Assembly: GCA_037954235.1 (NCBI GenBank)
Contig: JBBMOA010000018.1
Span: 11,777,001 to 11,841,000, forward strand
DNA from: Aulostomus chinensis
Lineage: Eukaryota; Chordata; Actinopteri; Syngnathiformes; Aulostomidae
Direction: 5' to 3'
Length of the DNA stretch: 64,000 nt
Below the pieces are notes generated by a model. It saw only the letters and a program-made list of their open reading frames with translations. It was not told the DNA's origin and did no database searches. Shown piece by piece: positions 20,501 to 32,200 of this stretch (position 1 is the first letter of the stretch; the number at the start of each line of letters is the position of its first letter). Made by a program: the position numbers and the translations under genes.

Positions 20501-23382
20501 AGTGTCAGTTGTGCTTCCAGGCCAGGTTTATAAATAATTGTGTGGTCCCTACCTGATCAGAGCACCAGTACCACATGGAAGGAACAGACATGCCGATGAT
20601 GACGCCAGGCCACGGTAGGTCAGAGTTCACCGGGTCTCTGAATATGTGGAAGGAGTCCTCCCGAGGGATGCCACAGGTCGAGTTAGGCACACGGATGGAC
20701 GGGATGGCGTTGAAGTACCCTTCCATCAGGGCATCCAAGCCGCCCACTTCAGCAAAGCCTCACCATGGGGAGGGAAGAGTCAAGACTTAGTGGAACACAG
20801 TGTGCTGGTGAAGGGAGGGTGTCATCATATGCAGCGTCAGATCGGACCTACTGAAGCCCATGAGGGTGAGAGCTCCAGCCAGCATGATCGCAGTTTGAGC
20901 AGCGTCTGTGTAGATAACAGCAGCCAGACCACCTGGAAAACAGGCTCTAAAGTAACAGCCAGAAATATAAAGCAGGGGTGCCCAAATGGTCGGGACTCGT
21001 GTCTGAAACTCCGTTGTTGCATCTGATCGGAGGTTGGCGAGGACATAAGAGCAGCGTCAAACTCAAAACATTACTGATGCCTCGAGAAAATTAGGTGCCC
21101 AGTTTGAGGGTCTAGGGTCTGACTGCCAAAATCTGTGAAAGACTGTGATGATGAGACTCAGGTTTTTTTTTTTATGACAACCAGAATTAGGCTGACGACA
21201 GTCAGAACCCCCAGATCAAAGTTAAAACTCAAGAAATGTATCATAAATTATGGTGCACTGCAAGTTCCAAATTGGAAGTTGAACATAAAAATAGTACTTT
21301 TATTTAAAATACAGTTGGAAGTGATTGGCCTATTAGAGTGTACATTGGCAAAGTTTGTTTGCTTTGGCCACCATAGTGGGAGTTATGAGTGACTGAAACC
21401 TTAATTTGAATGGGTTGTGGTGAAGGGTTTTGGAACTCCTAAAACACAGGCCAAGCAGTACTTGGTACTTTTATATTATGAGGGTGAGAGGGAGTCACCT
21501 GCTACAGTGTAGAGAGCAGTGACAGACAGCAGCAGCACCACAGCTAGGTAGATGTTCCACCGCAAGGCTAACTGAATAAAGAGAGCACCGGCATACATGT
21601 CCACCTGGTACAATACAAGAACACGTACAAAGCAAATGTCACCAAACTACAGGAAATGTCAAGATAATCAGGCAAATGCATGCACTTTTTTATCACTAAG
21701 AAATAATTGAGGATTTCCGTCTTACTGATATCTTTGTAAAGATGTAAATAAACAAGGATAAGACGGCTATAAATAACTGTGTTCTTCTTCCACCAAATCG
21801 CTTCTGCAAATACTCTGGCATTGTTGTCACCTGGAGGTGAAAAAGACCAAAAAATCTTTTGAGCAATGACAACAACAACAAAAAAGTGCATTTGGGCTGT
21901 GTTTGATACATTTAGCGTCACCTCACCCCAGATGAGATATAAATGGGCAGGAAGAGCCATCCGAGCAGCAGCACCATCAGCATACCCTGTCAAACAGCCA
22001 CCACAGTGAAATTATTTCAATGATGTTTTATATTTGGTTCAAAATGATGCTTTTTAGGTATGATATCTTACATTCCATTCATATGCAATAGCACCTATTC
22101 CTGCTGCAGCTCCTGACCCAGCCAGACCGATGAAGTGTCCACTGCCAATGTTACTGGCAAACAGTGAGGCTCCCACCTACACGTGAACGGATCAGAAAGG
22201 TTTGCCTCGTTTTACCAGAACATTCCAACTTCTCTTGCTCTGGATGTGGCGCAAGAGCTAACATGCTAAGCTAAAATTCTGTGTGACAAGTCAATCGATC
22301 TGCTCTATTTTCTTTTTGAATCTTGGAGGTGTTTGACTCACTGGCCACCATGTCATGCTCTTTCCTGCCAGGAAGTATCCGTCCACCGTGCTGCGTTTTG
22401 TCCTCCACATTGACTGGAAGATACACGACACATGATAGATGGCCTCTCAGAGAGGACACCGCGCCTCATAACACCAGAAATGAACAAAAAAAATGTCCAT
22501 CAAGTACTGGTGGTGTTACTGACAAACAGAACCCATTAGGTTTCATGCATTCAAGTTCTTACTGAACATGTTATTGGATTTTTTTAACCCTCAATTTTGT
22601 CTTACAGGCAGTAAAGCAAAGTCGGATGACTTTTCCCCTGATGTCTAATATTTACGTCTTGTCTCTAGTAGTGTCTACTGAAGACAGGAGGGAGGGTTGT
22701 TTCTAAAAGCCCTAAGCTTCTATCACTTTCATTTTAACATGATGAGAGACATCCGCTGAAATAAATTTCTTATGTGTGCCGCAGAAAACTTTCAACAGAA
22801 AATTCCTGCCAACCTGACCCGTGATTCAAAACCGCACTGAAATTTAACAGGGGCAAGGTGACCATGTAACTCCGGGCTTTTCCTCCTACAACCCTCCTAA
22901 AACTCTAGCCTCCGTTTTGATAAAGTTATGCTGTCGCTTCTCGCTAAAGTGCCGAACAACTCAGAAATTATGAGCAGATCCCTATTGTTCATTCCGAGGC
23001 ATCAAAAATTGGCGTTACAGTGTAGAGAGATACAAGTTAGTAAGCAAAAGATGTAGAGTTGGCAAAAACAGTAGAATGCAACTTCTGATAGTACGAGACA
23101 AGTCAGTTCTGTTCCAGCTGAAGGACACAGTAGCCTTTTTGATAGCAGGGGAGCTAAATGAGCAGGTGCTAAATGCACTATAGGACATCTTGTATGTCAG
23201 AACACCTTAGAAGAACCCTCCACATTGCTCATGTTTACCCAAAAGCCCACAGCCAACACCAGCATAAAGTAGACCACCAGGACCACAATGTCCACCGTAT
23301 CCAGGGTAGCTCCACCTGGAAAGGGTGATGGAGAAGGGGTCACCCTGGTCCCTTGGCGCCCTGATGCGAGGTTGGTAGTCAT
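17333..23382 (-). CDS. slc5a11: slc5a11, SMIT2-type sodium/myo-inositol cotransporter, complete, 15 exons
   Basis: A plasma-membrane sodium-coupled cotransporter of the SLC5 family. The mammalian protein carries myo-inositol and other polyols and sugars into kidney, gut and brain cells. Fifteen exons join in phase to 677 residues plus TGA (about 675 in human). Landmarks in order: first helix VVLVVYFMLVLAVGFW; GYFLAGKSMTWWP; GSGHFIGLAGSGAAAG; MPEYLQKRFGG; LPWPGVIIGMSVPSMWYWCS; SLTSIFNSASTIFTMDLW; VQASQGGQLFIYIQSIS; GCFWKRTNEKGAFWG; C-terminal helix IVNINLIVCLSVTAFIIGYW. These fit SLC5A11 better than SLC5A3 or glucose transporters. The start Met follows an acceptor-like ttttccag directly, so a non-coding first exon is likely. 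Confidence 0.95.
17631..17781 (-). CDS. slc5a11: slc5a11 exon 14: cytoplasmic linker
   Basis: VSRLTWFTRFDPVEIKQQVF, then a poorly conserved hydrophilic linker. SHLTWFTRHDPV is the mammalian match. Confidence 0.9.
18486..18701 (-). CDS. slc5a11: slc5a11 exon 13
   Basis: 72 codons, GAFWGLAVGLLVGCIRMLLD, FIYPAPLCYEEDDRP, then the helix LYFSVLLSIITLAVVVVV. Confidence 0.93.
18760..18928 (-). CDS. slc5a11: slc5a11 exon 12
   Basis: VFVLVLVVASVLWIPVVQAS, QGGQLFIYIQSISTYLQPP and GCFWKRTNEK, all near-invariant in SLC5A11. Confidence 0.94.
19291..19441 (-). CDS. slc5a11: slc5a11 exon 11
   Basis: LRGLMMAVMIAALMSSLTSI then FNSASTIFTMDLWK, a sodium-site helix, ending in a split Arg codon after ELMIVG. 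Confidence 0.94.
19526..19633 (-). CDS. slc5a11: slc5a11 exon 10: extracellular cysteine loop
   Basis: DDVACADPELCKQICGNPVG then CSDTAYARLVMELLPA. The cysteine-rich loop matches the mammalian VACADPEICQKIC segment. Confidence 0.94.
19901..20036 (-). CDS. slc5a11: slc5a11 exon 9
   Basis: VIVQRSLAAKTLTHAKGGSL and LKIIPFFAIMLPGMISRILY. VQRxLAAK is the SLC5 signature. Confidence 0.93.
20553..20758 (-). CDS. slc5a11: slc5a11 exon 8
   Basis: Starts SFAEVGGLDALMEGYFNAIP, with CGIPREDSFHIFRDP and LPWPGVIIGMSVPSMWYWCS. Ends at DQ|gtaggg, phase 0. Confidence 0.93.
20852..20932 (-). CDS. slc5a11: slc5a11 exon 7
   Basis: GGLAAVIYTDAAQTAIMLAG then ALTLMGF. GGLxAVIYTDxxQ is a conserved SLC5 helix. Donor gtaggt. 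Confidence 0.93.
21499..21604 (-). CDS. slc5a11: slc5a11 exon 6
   Basis: VDMYAGALFIQLALRWNIYL and then the helix VVLLLSVTALYTVA, ending in a split Gly codon. Donor gtgact. Confidence 0.92.
21726..21830 (-). CDS. slc5a11: slc5a11 exon 5
   Basis: 35 codons, VTTMPEYLQKRFGGRRTQLF and on to LFIYIFTKIS. MPEYLxKRFGG is a near-invariant SLC5 loop. Confidence 0.94.
21927..21986 (-). CDS. slc5a11: slc5a11 exon 4
   Basis: 20 codons, GMLMVLLLGWLFLPIYISSG, a membrane helix. Acceptor gacag, donor gtgagg. Confidence 0.92.
22072..22176 (-). CDS. slc5a11: slc5a11 exon 3: sodium-site helix
   Basis: 35 codons with SLFASNIGSGHFIGLAGSGA, the unwound first core helix that forms sodium and substrate sites in SLC5 proteins. 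Confidence 0.93.
22342..22413 (-). CDS. slc5a11: slc5a11 exon 2
   Basis: 24 codons, SMWRTKRSTVDGYFLAGKSM then TWWP, the family GYFLAG...WWP motif. Acceptor ttccag, donor gtgagt. Confidence 0.92.
23239..23382 (-). CDS. slc5a11: slc5a11 coding exon 1
   Basis: 48 codons from ATG at 23382, beginning MTTNLASGRQGTRVTPSPSP, then the first membrane helix to GFW. Donor gtaaac. Confidence 0.9.
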
Positions 23383-23740
23383 CTGGAAAATGGAAAATTG
23401 ATCAATTTAAAGTCCCCTGCTGTGATGGAGATCCAGCCAAGGGAAAATGTATTTCAAAAATGTAGTTGCAGTTCATTCAAGCGTTCTCTGTAATTCTATA
23501 CATGGTAAAAGTATTTCTCCTGCAGCGTTGTGACAAAGAAATCTGATTTCTTTTAGACACATTTCCATTCATCACTTGCATTAAAGGCATTTCAAGGCTG
23601 TGAAAACACAGCAGAAATGAGCTCAAACACACTCCATTTATCCAGATACTGTCACTGATGAAGCAAACAGACCCGAAGATGTCAGTGAAAGCTTCTTACA
23701 GTCTTCGCGCTGTGTAGTATTACTAAGTAAATAAACTCAC

Positions 23741-23760
23741 CTTTCAGTGAATAAATTTTC
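23741..23760 (-). other. slc5a11: Possible donor end of a non-coding first exon of slc5a11
   Basis: On the minus strand CACTGAAAG|gtgagt gives a good donor with its exon side starting at 23741. The coding exon begins ATG directly after an acceptor-like cag, so an upstream leader exon is expected. The transcription start and exon right edge are not visible. Confidence 0.3.
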
Positions 23761-26065
23761 ACACTGTGTGTGTCATTCCAGCAGAGCAGTCTTGAGTTGA
23801 ATTGTCCGGCCCGAACAACAAAACACGTCACTAGCTGAGGATATCTCTCCAGAGGTTCCTGCAGTTAACCAGAGGATCAAACTCCACGTTCAACTCGTGA
23901 AGGTTTAGTTAAAATGTAAGAGATTCTCACCAGAGCGACGTTTCCGCAACACACTCCTCTAAAGCGGAGAGATAAATGATAAACAGATTGAATTTATACC
24001 AATTATCCCAAAGATAGCAAGTATCGAAGTGAGGCAGTGTTTGTCCAAAACAGGGACGCACAGTTAGATACAGTCTTATCTGACAAAAACAAATGCCAGA
24101 TAGCAGCAAAAGCAGGTGTTGTAAAAGAGAGTTGCAGGAAATGCAGGCGTGTGTACTGTCAGTAAGACACAGTTCATACAGTTTTATTTCTGTGTAAAAC
24201 ATCACATTTCCATGAGCACAACAGCAACCTTTACAGAACATTTGTGGTGCGTTCATGAAGAATCAGAAATGGGAAAGTTCCAACCTGTGAGGTGGAAGAA
24301 ACCACTGAGTAAGTTTGAGCAGTGAGTTAATGACTGGCTCTGGAGAGAGGGTAAGTCACTGGGAATTTACTGCATACCCATTAGTACTATTTGAAAGTAG
24401 TTTCATGGAGCTATGTCGCATTATCTTGAGAAAACAATTAAATTTCTTGTTTTGATGAGTTATTAGCTTGCGATAAGGGCAAGTATGGCCTTTCTCAGCC
24501 TCTGCACATTCGTGCATGTGAAGAAAACGAACATACCGGTTGTTTATTCAACATCTTTTTTAGCAGCTACTCGCTCATAGCAACCTCTTGACTGACAGAA
24601 ATCAGGGGAAATATTGACCTCCTGACTTTCATTTTGTCCCTTTTTGGTTTATTCTAACTTTGTCACTTTTCTGTATTCTGCCAGCAGAAAGAGATCTCTT
24701 TTTTTGGGGGGGGGGGGGTAAGGTTGTCTGTGCGTCGTTGTGATGTGAAGTACCGTGTGGCTAAATAAGAACTTTCCCAAGATCTATTTGCATGAACACA
24801 CAATTTTCCATCGTGAAAATACACACATTCAGTCTTCTGAATCTTTATGTTTGTTAGCATTGTTAAGATACGATACAAAATGCAGACTTAGCATGATTTA
24901 GGCCTTAAATGTTTAAGTTCTGTATTTTAAGGTGAAACACCACCTACCCTTAAAAAACAAAGCATTCACAAGCTTCACACAAACACCTTATGATAAGTAT
25001 TTACTTCATCATATCAGCTTCACATTACGCCAGGCCTGTAACAAAAGCACTGTATGCGGTATTACTGTGTATTTGTTGTAAAATACTGCAGCTGCTACTC
25101 TAATGGCACTGCTGTCCTCTCAGTGGGGATATGAGTTGAACCATATCAGAAGTATTTGGGTAAATAAATAAACGTACCAAAGTGCTTCATATATCGTAGC
25201 AGCTCTATTACGATTATTATTTATATTCACTCTCAATGTGTACAGTACAAACACAAAGGTAGCTCAGTAATTGTGGGACACAGCGCCCCCTTGTGAGCTC
25301 CACGTGATGCTACTTCAACTCTGTCACTGAGCGTCTGGAGCCAGGTTACAAACATCTTCCTGCAACAGTTATCTTTTATAAAATGAGCAGCTGTCACTGA
25401 CATTATCTCTTACAATATGTACAACTTGCGTTTCATGTTACGTATCATACAGGATGCCATTTAGAAATGAATCCACATGGCTATAATAGGCGTGTTGAGA
25501 ATGTTGGAAGACTTGTGGGTACAGGTTTAGAACCAATAGTGAACGAGGGTCATCAGGAAAGACGATGTCGTTGAGAATTAACCCGAGAACATCAGCTACA
25601 CTTAGCAAAACTCATATTACATTCAGAGTGGTGGGCTGCTTACAAAAATACACAATAAACTAATTGGGGTTTTTTTTCAAGCCACCAATTGTATCTGAGT
25701 GTACTTTAATTAAACATCTCTTCATTTGTAAATCTACATCTTATTCATGGATATATTACAAATATTTCATTATAGTTAACTAACAGAGGTATTCAGAGAC
25801 CTAAATTCAGACTTAGAGAAAGACCACTTTTCACAGCCAAACAAAAGTTGAGTTTTATGTACTAGTTTTCTTAGCAGTTATAGTTTTTGACAGACAAAGA
25901 TTTGTGTAGTACACCACTGGTATAAAGCTAATTATCCATCTTTGATGCCAAAGATTTCTTCAAATTCCCAAAAAACTTTTCCATCTTCCATACTTCACCC
26001 AAATTGAATGAATGCATAAAAACTAATTTTTTGCATGTGTGATGAGTTGTCTGCATGTGTGTGTG

Positions 26066-26113
<48 letters not shown>

Positions 26114-26175
26114 TGTGTGTGTGTGCGCATACATACAGACAGCCTGTTTACATATTGTACGAGCTACAGTCTGTG
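23761..26175. other. Intergenic: slc5a11 5' flank and grid2ip 3' UTR/flank
   Basis: No coding exon recognised. It contains a G run near 24709-24719 and a (TG)n/(GA)n tract near 26058-26124 that lies in the probable 3' UTR of grid2ip. Candidate minus-strand AATAAA signals (seen as tttatt) are at 24649-24654 and 24183-24188, and a weaker ATTAAA is near 25703. The true 3' end was not resolved. Confidence 0.5.
26058..26124 (+). repeat. Compound (TG)n/(GA)n microsatellite
   Basis: TG repeat, then GA repeat, then TG repeat, just beyond the stop codon of grid2ip and so probably in its 3' UTR. Confidence 0.9.
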
Positions 26176-26256
26176 CTACCAGGCCAGTGGCGACGCCATT
26201 CGTGGACTTCTGGGGCTCTTCGGGTTTTCTGCTGTCTGTTGATCGCTGAGAGCTCT
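26176..26256 (-). CDS. grid2ip: grid2ip exon 23: C-terminus
   Basis: 26 codons, RALSDQQTAENPKSPRSPRM then ASPLAW and TAG at 26176-26178. The RALSD start and SPLAW end match the human C-terminus. It was found by splice phase in a short open stretch. Confidence 0.9.
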   Translation of the reverse strand, partial: RALSDQQTAENPKSPRSPRMASPLAW

Positions 26257-29200
26257 CTGTGGTAAATAAATAAAAGTATTTTTAAGGTAAATTTTTGATT
26301 TTAATTTAATTAAAAACTGTAATGCTCGATTGATATCATGGGTATTCATCTTTTAGATCTCTCATCGCCATTTACAGACAAGGACATTTTTATGATTTTC
26401 AACTTCCAGTGACTCATATTACAGAAATCGGTTAAATGAGTTGATCTGGACTGCTGCTTTCAGGCTGCTGCCCTCCAAATTACTCCCCATCTGCAGCGGC
26501 ACATAAAACTATTTGTGCTCATGAAAAATTAAACTGCATTGCACATATTTCTTAAAATTAAATAAACAACTTCAAACAGATTCAGATTTTCCATGAAAAA
26601 CATTCAGAGGCGCATCTGCTGCTGTCTGTGGTAGAGTCATCATTAACACGGACGACTTCCTGCATCTTTAATTCAGCACGGGCGGGCGGTACACGTCGCT
26701 AAACACGCCGCGCTGGCGGCTGGGAACAAAACAGCGAAAGAAAGGAACACAAAGTTGCAATGATGAAACTATCTACAGTCTTTGAAGTTGTGTGTCACAA
26801 ACTATTTGAAGAAAAATGAAGGCTTTCTCAGGTGATTATGTTTAATAGTTTGAGGGACGGCAAAGAAAAAGAGGATAGAATGCATACAATGAGGTGACTT
26901 TGGACTAAAATAGTGGCTAAATCTAGGTCTGAAACAATTCCTCAAGGACCTCCGGTACCTATGTTGCTAAAAAAGAGGGGATGCAAAGGGTGCTGCTCAT
27001 TTAGCACCACTGATTGTAGCTCAACCACTTGTGGTATGTGACATGAAGTAGAAGTTTTCATGAAGTTTTTGATTTTGAGAGAGGGGCCAAAGAAAATGAC
27101 AGAATTTGCCCAAAAACTGGAATCGGCACTCCCACCACAAGCTAAAATTTGCTCTAGCATATAATAAATGGTGTTACTACGGCTTAAATTAATAAAATAA
27201 TCAAGTTCATGACAATAGGCCTCTGAGATGCTTCAAGCAATAAATTTGTGGATTTGAAACCTATTTTGTGGTTGGAGAAGCTGAGTTGACCGTCCTTCAT
27301 GTGGGCTAGCAGCTAGTTAGCAAACAGCATTTGCGTGTGTAAAAACAAAGCTACATGTGGCAGATGGCTTTATAGTGTTTGTGTTGCAGACGAGATGCAT
27401 CATAGTAAGACACAGGAGAGAGGACAAAAAACATAGCGGCCACCCGGCCGGGTGTTTCCCTTAGAGGCCTCATTCACAGCCGCCATGGCGATATGAAGTA
27501 GGAGGTAAACACAGCTGCTGTGAGTGGCAGTAATGAGGGTTCTCATTCATTCAAGTAGAGATTCTCAGTTAATGAGATCTGTAATACCTGAGCTGTACTG
27601 TTTCATGTCAAAATGGCTGCGCAGTCATCTGACCTGGGAATTAATTAGTGCTTGATCAATTGAATAATTGGTAAAATAATCAGTATCGGCACTCCCAAGT
27701 TACTCACCTCAAACTTGCTCACAAATTCAGCAAAGATACCAAAGAAGGCCTCCGTGTTGGTGGCTTTGCTGTCCTCTCCAAAGTAAGAGGCAGTTTTGGT
27801 AAATTCTTCCATTGCTCTCTGCTGGAGAGACTCCAGAGACTGCATTGCTGGATGACTGTTTTCCAGAAAGTTCTTCACACAGACTTCAGTTAAGGGACAT
27901 TTCATCATCTCAGTTTTTCATGTATATTTCTCTGTGGACAAAATTGAAAAGGATACGCTCATGACGACAGCGAAACGGTCCTCGGCAGTCGCAGGCATCT
28001 TCTGGCAGGCTGAGCGAATGTCCTGGATAGTTGCGTGGAGGTCATTCAGATCTGAGGTGATAGTCCTCTGATTTACTGAAGATGTTGATGGAAAATAGAA
28101 GGACATGCAGGTTTAATGAGTAGCAAAACCCCCCCCCCCCCCAAAAAACATTACCGTTAATGTGCCAGGGCCAGTGAAGGGTCAAAGGGCAAATATGTCT
28201 GTTTACCTTTAGCTGCAAGAGGAACCATGGTTAGATCTTTGGAAAAATCCAAGACATCAGGAAAGTGATGGCATAATGACTTGACCAGAATATGCAGAAA
28301 TGTCGACTTTCCATCCACAGTTTTAGTTGAGCTTAGCTGAAGAGGACACACTGGAGATATTAACCAGCGACTAAGCAACCATTTTGTCATGTTTCTCATT
28401 TCGAGCGGCGCATCTTACCTCTGTAAGGAAGTTGATCTTGAAGCCTGTTGTCTTATTGGTTTTTGGTTGGCTGTTGTTCAAATAGTTCCCCATCGCCAGT
28501 ACAAACTATAGAAAGATAATGCAGCAAGCCCAAGCCTGTCAGTGTGTCTTCAAAAGTTTCAACAAATTCTTAAATCTCAATATTCTCAAAGATAAGTATT
28601 TTTGCCCTCTGCTCTGGGACAGAAGCACGACATTTTCTGGTTATTCGTCCATCAGTTCTGTTCTTGGTAATGCAATATCTCTGGAGGAAATTTCTTATAA
28701 TTTGGCGCAGGCATCAACTTGGACAAAAGGGTGAACTGAAATGATTCAAAGATTCGGTGGTCAAAAATCAAGGCAGCTATCGCCTTACATGAACCTAAAA
28801 GCTCTGGAGGCCTTGAAGGAATTTCTTCAGTATTGACACAAAAATCTCCTGGGACTCGAAGATGAAGAGTAAAGATTGTGGTGGTCAGATGTTACTGTGA
28901 CAGGCACGTAGCGCGGTAGCACACACCTGCTAATTGCAATTCTTTTTCATTGTTATACAGTTTTACTGCATTGAAAAGCCAAAAAGCCAGAATATCTAGA
29001 TGACTGCATGTCCATTACCAGTTGGAAGTGAACATACGGTGCTTTACTGTTCCTTCTCTCTGATAACAAATACCATGTCTCACAATTCAAGTGGTAGGTG
29101 GTATGTTGATGTTAATCTTATCAAAAGCTTACAGATTTGTGAAAATAGCATTTTAACATGCGGGCATCTGTTTATGCTGATCAGTACTGCACCTCGAGTA

Positions 29201-32200
29201 TCTTAGCTAGCTTCTTGCTAGTCTTCAACTCCAAAGAGGCCTTGTATATGCAGTCGTACGCCCCTCTCAGCTCCTCTGTCTTCTCCTGTAGAGAACACTT
29301 GAAGAGGAGGCTCTCCATACGGGTCTTGTACTCTGGTACTGATAACATCTAATGAAAAGAGGAGTATATAAAGATCCACATACAAAATATGACAATTAAA
29401 AGCAATCCATGTGCCATCGCTCTGCCAGGATTGTACCTGCAGCACAAACTGGTCCGGCTCACTGAGCTTGCTTGGGTCCTCTCTGTACTCTTCATACTTT
29501 TTGACCTCCTCTGCGTCGGGAGCGTACAGCAGCAGCTGTTTGATGTGTGCCGGCTCCAGCCTGTCAGTGGCCATGTTCATCAACACCTGACGTAGCTCTC
29601 CAGGAGACAGCTTCAGGTGGGCTATCAGAATGGCTGCAGGTTAAAAAATAGACCAAGCAGAGACTGAAACGCTTAGTTCTGGGATATTAAGGAAAAAAGG
29701 GAGCGCATCATTTCCCTCACCTCCTTTTATCATCCTAAAATCCTTCATCTAGACTTTTTAGCTACGTCTACATTTGGAAACTAAAAGGAAAGAGAAAATT
29801 AGAACACTTACAGGCATTGTAGGCCTTCTTGTGGGACAGAATTTCAATCACATCTTTTTTCTTGAAAGTTTCTAGCTGTGGTGACGGCTCTGGAACAGGC
29901 ACTAAAATTGGATTATTTCAGTAGAAAGTTAAATTAATGAAATAATATGAAACATGATTGACAGAACCACAGAAAAGGGGTGAAATGATAAAAGAGGCTG
30001 TGTAAATTTGACAGAATTTACCGCCAGGGACGTCATGTTTTCTGTGTTGAATGTTTGTTTGTCAGCAGGGCTATGCAACAACAATGGGGCTGATTTCCAC
30101 CAAAAATGGTGGAGGGGTGTAGAATGGACCAAGAATCCTTAAGATTTTGGGGTAGATTAGTCATAGTGCCAACAAGTGGCAACAGAAATGATTTCTTTTG
30201 AACACTGACATACTCCTCTTGGTGGGTCAACCAGATCAATCTCAAAATTTGATCAGAAATGCCTAAGAAGTTGGTGATAGGACACTGTGAAGACTGTTAC
30301 CTTTTGTTTAATGGTGTTACCATGTTTAGGTGAACAATTCTTATATTTCACTACAGGAGACTGACTTCACACATCTGTTGAGAGTCCCATTAAGAAGATA
30401 TTTACAGTTTGGAATTTAAATCATGGTCATAGTGCCACCAAGTGGTTACAGGAAATACACTCAATTTAACATAAAAGAAAAATACATTTTTTTTTTTACA
30501 TTGGGTTGGACTGAGTTTGCTTTGGTGGAGGTGCGTGCTTCTCAAATACCCTCTGGTTGAGAAATGCTTTCTAAATGGCAAAGTGTAAGGGTGCAGCAAC
30601 AGTAAAGGTGTACATCCCACAATTACAGTCTGTAAACATCAAGAGAATATTCAAGAAATTTAAGAAAATAAGTTCACAAGAGCTAGGAATTAATAAGGTT
30701 TCTTTATAGTCTTTAGCTTGCATTTAAAGCACTGCGGGTGTGCATGCTGCCGCGTCTACTCACAAGAACCCTTCTGTGTCCCAAAGTGCAGCTCAAGATC
30801 CAGATACTTCACCATGTCATGCAGCTTGTCATAGTCAGAATTTGCTCCCAACTACCAAAGACATGCAAAAGGAAATGAATAATGATTTCAGGGCTATAAT
30901 GTGAAATTACCCATGAGTTGCTGAGCTCACCTGTCCCCAGATAGTGCCTTCTGAGTTTTCCACCTGCTCCCAGCGCAACCTCTTCACACTCATATGGTTG
31001 GAGTCCATCCTGGAGAGAGTGGGCCTGGGCAGGGGTGGAGGGGAGCAGGGTGGTGGCAGTGGTGGTGGTGGAGGGGGCTCCAGGTGTTCTGAAGGGTCTG
31101 ATAGAGAGTGGGGGAGGGATTGGGGATGGCTTTGGGCATGTGATTGTTTGTGATGGGTCTGGCTTTGGGGCTGGTGTTGGGACTGCAGCAGGTGGTGGGA
31201 GGGTTGAGACTGAGGACGGGTGGCTTGAGTGGAAGTTTGGACCTGGTGAGGTTGGTGGTGCTGGGGCAGGGGCTGAAACGTGGAGAGTGTGGGCTGGTGT
31301 GGCTGGAGAGGCTGAAAGGTTGAAAGAAGGGGCTGAGGTCTGTGGGGCTGCTGGGGAGGGTGGATAACATGAATCTGGTGCTGGTAGTCCTGTGGAGGAG
31401 GCTGTGGGGTTATATGGTGGATATGGTGGATCTGAGGTGTGCTGGAGTGGTGGTGGGTCTGCTGGATTGAATGGGGTCTCTGCGGAGAGGGTTTAGTGGG
31501 CTGAGGGTGATGAGTTTGGTGGGTCTGCTGCTCTTGGTGTCTCCCTTGCGGTGACACTTGGGTCTGATGGTGACCTTTCAGACTTCTGCGACTCTGGTGA
31601 GGGTGGCTCTCCCGGTTTAGCTGCACAGGGAGGGAGGCAGGCTCCTGCTGGGATTGGTGCAGAAGCTCAGTGGAAGAATGATGGGGCTTTGGTTGGTGCA
31701 CCTGATGAGCTTGATGAAGCAGCTCTGAGGAGGAGTGGTGGGCCTGAGGTTTGTGTATTTGATGGAGCAGCTCAGTGGACGAATGGTGGGGCTGTCCCCG
31801 ATGCATCTGATGAGACTGATGGAGGAGTTCAGTGGAGGAGTGGTGAGGCTGCATTTGCTGCATCTGGTGGGCTTGGTGTAGAAGTTCTGTTGAAGAGTGA
31901 TGGGCCTTAGTTTGGTGCATTTGGTGGAGCATTTCTGATGATGAGTAGTGGGCTTGGGCTTGTTGCATCTGCTGTAGTATTTCAGCAGATGCATGTTGGG
32001 CCTGTGATTGTTGCAACTGGTGAAGCATCTCAGCAGAGGAGTGGTGAGCTGGAGCCTGTTGTATCTGGTGCAGCATCTCTGCTGAAGAATGATGGGGCTG
32101 AGGTCTGAGGCCTTGATGGCCTTGGTAGATGCCCTCCGCGTACTGAGTCTGCTGGCTGCTGGTCGGATGAGGTGAGGGCTGGTGGGGAGGTGGGGCAGAA

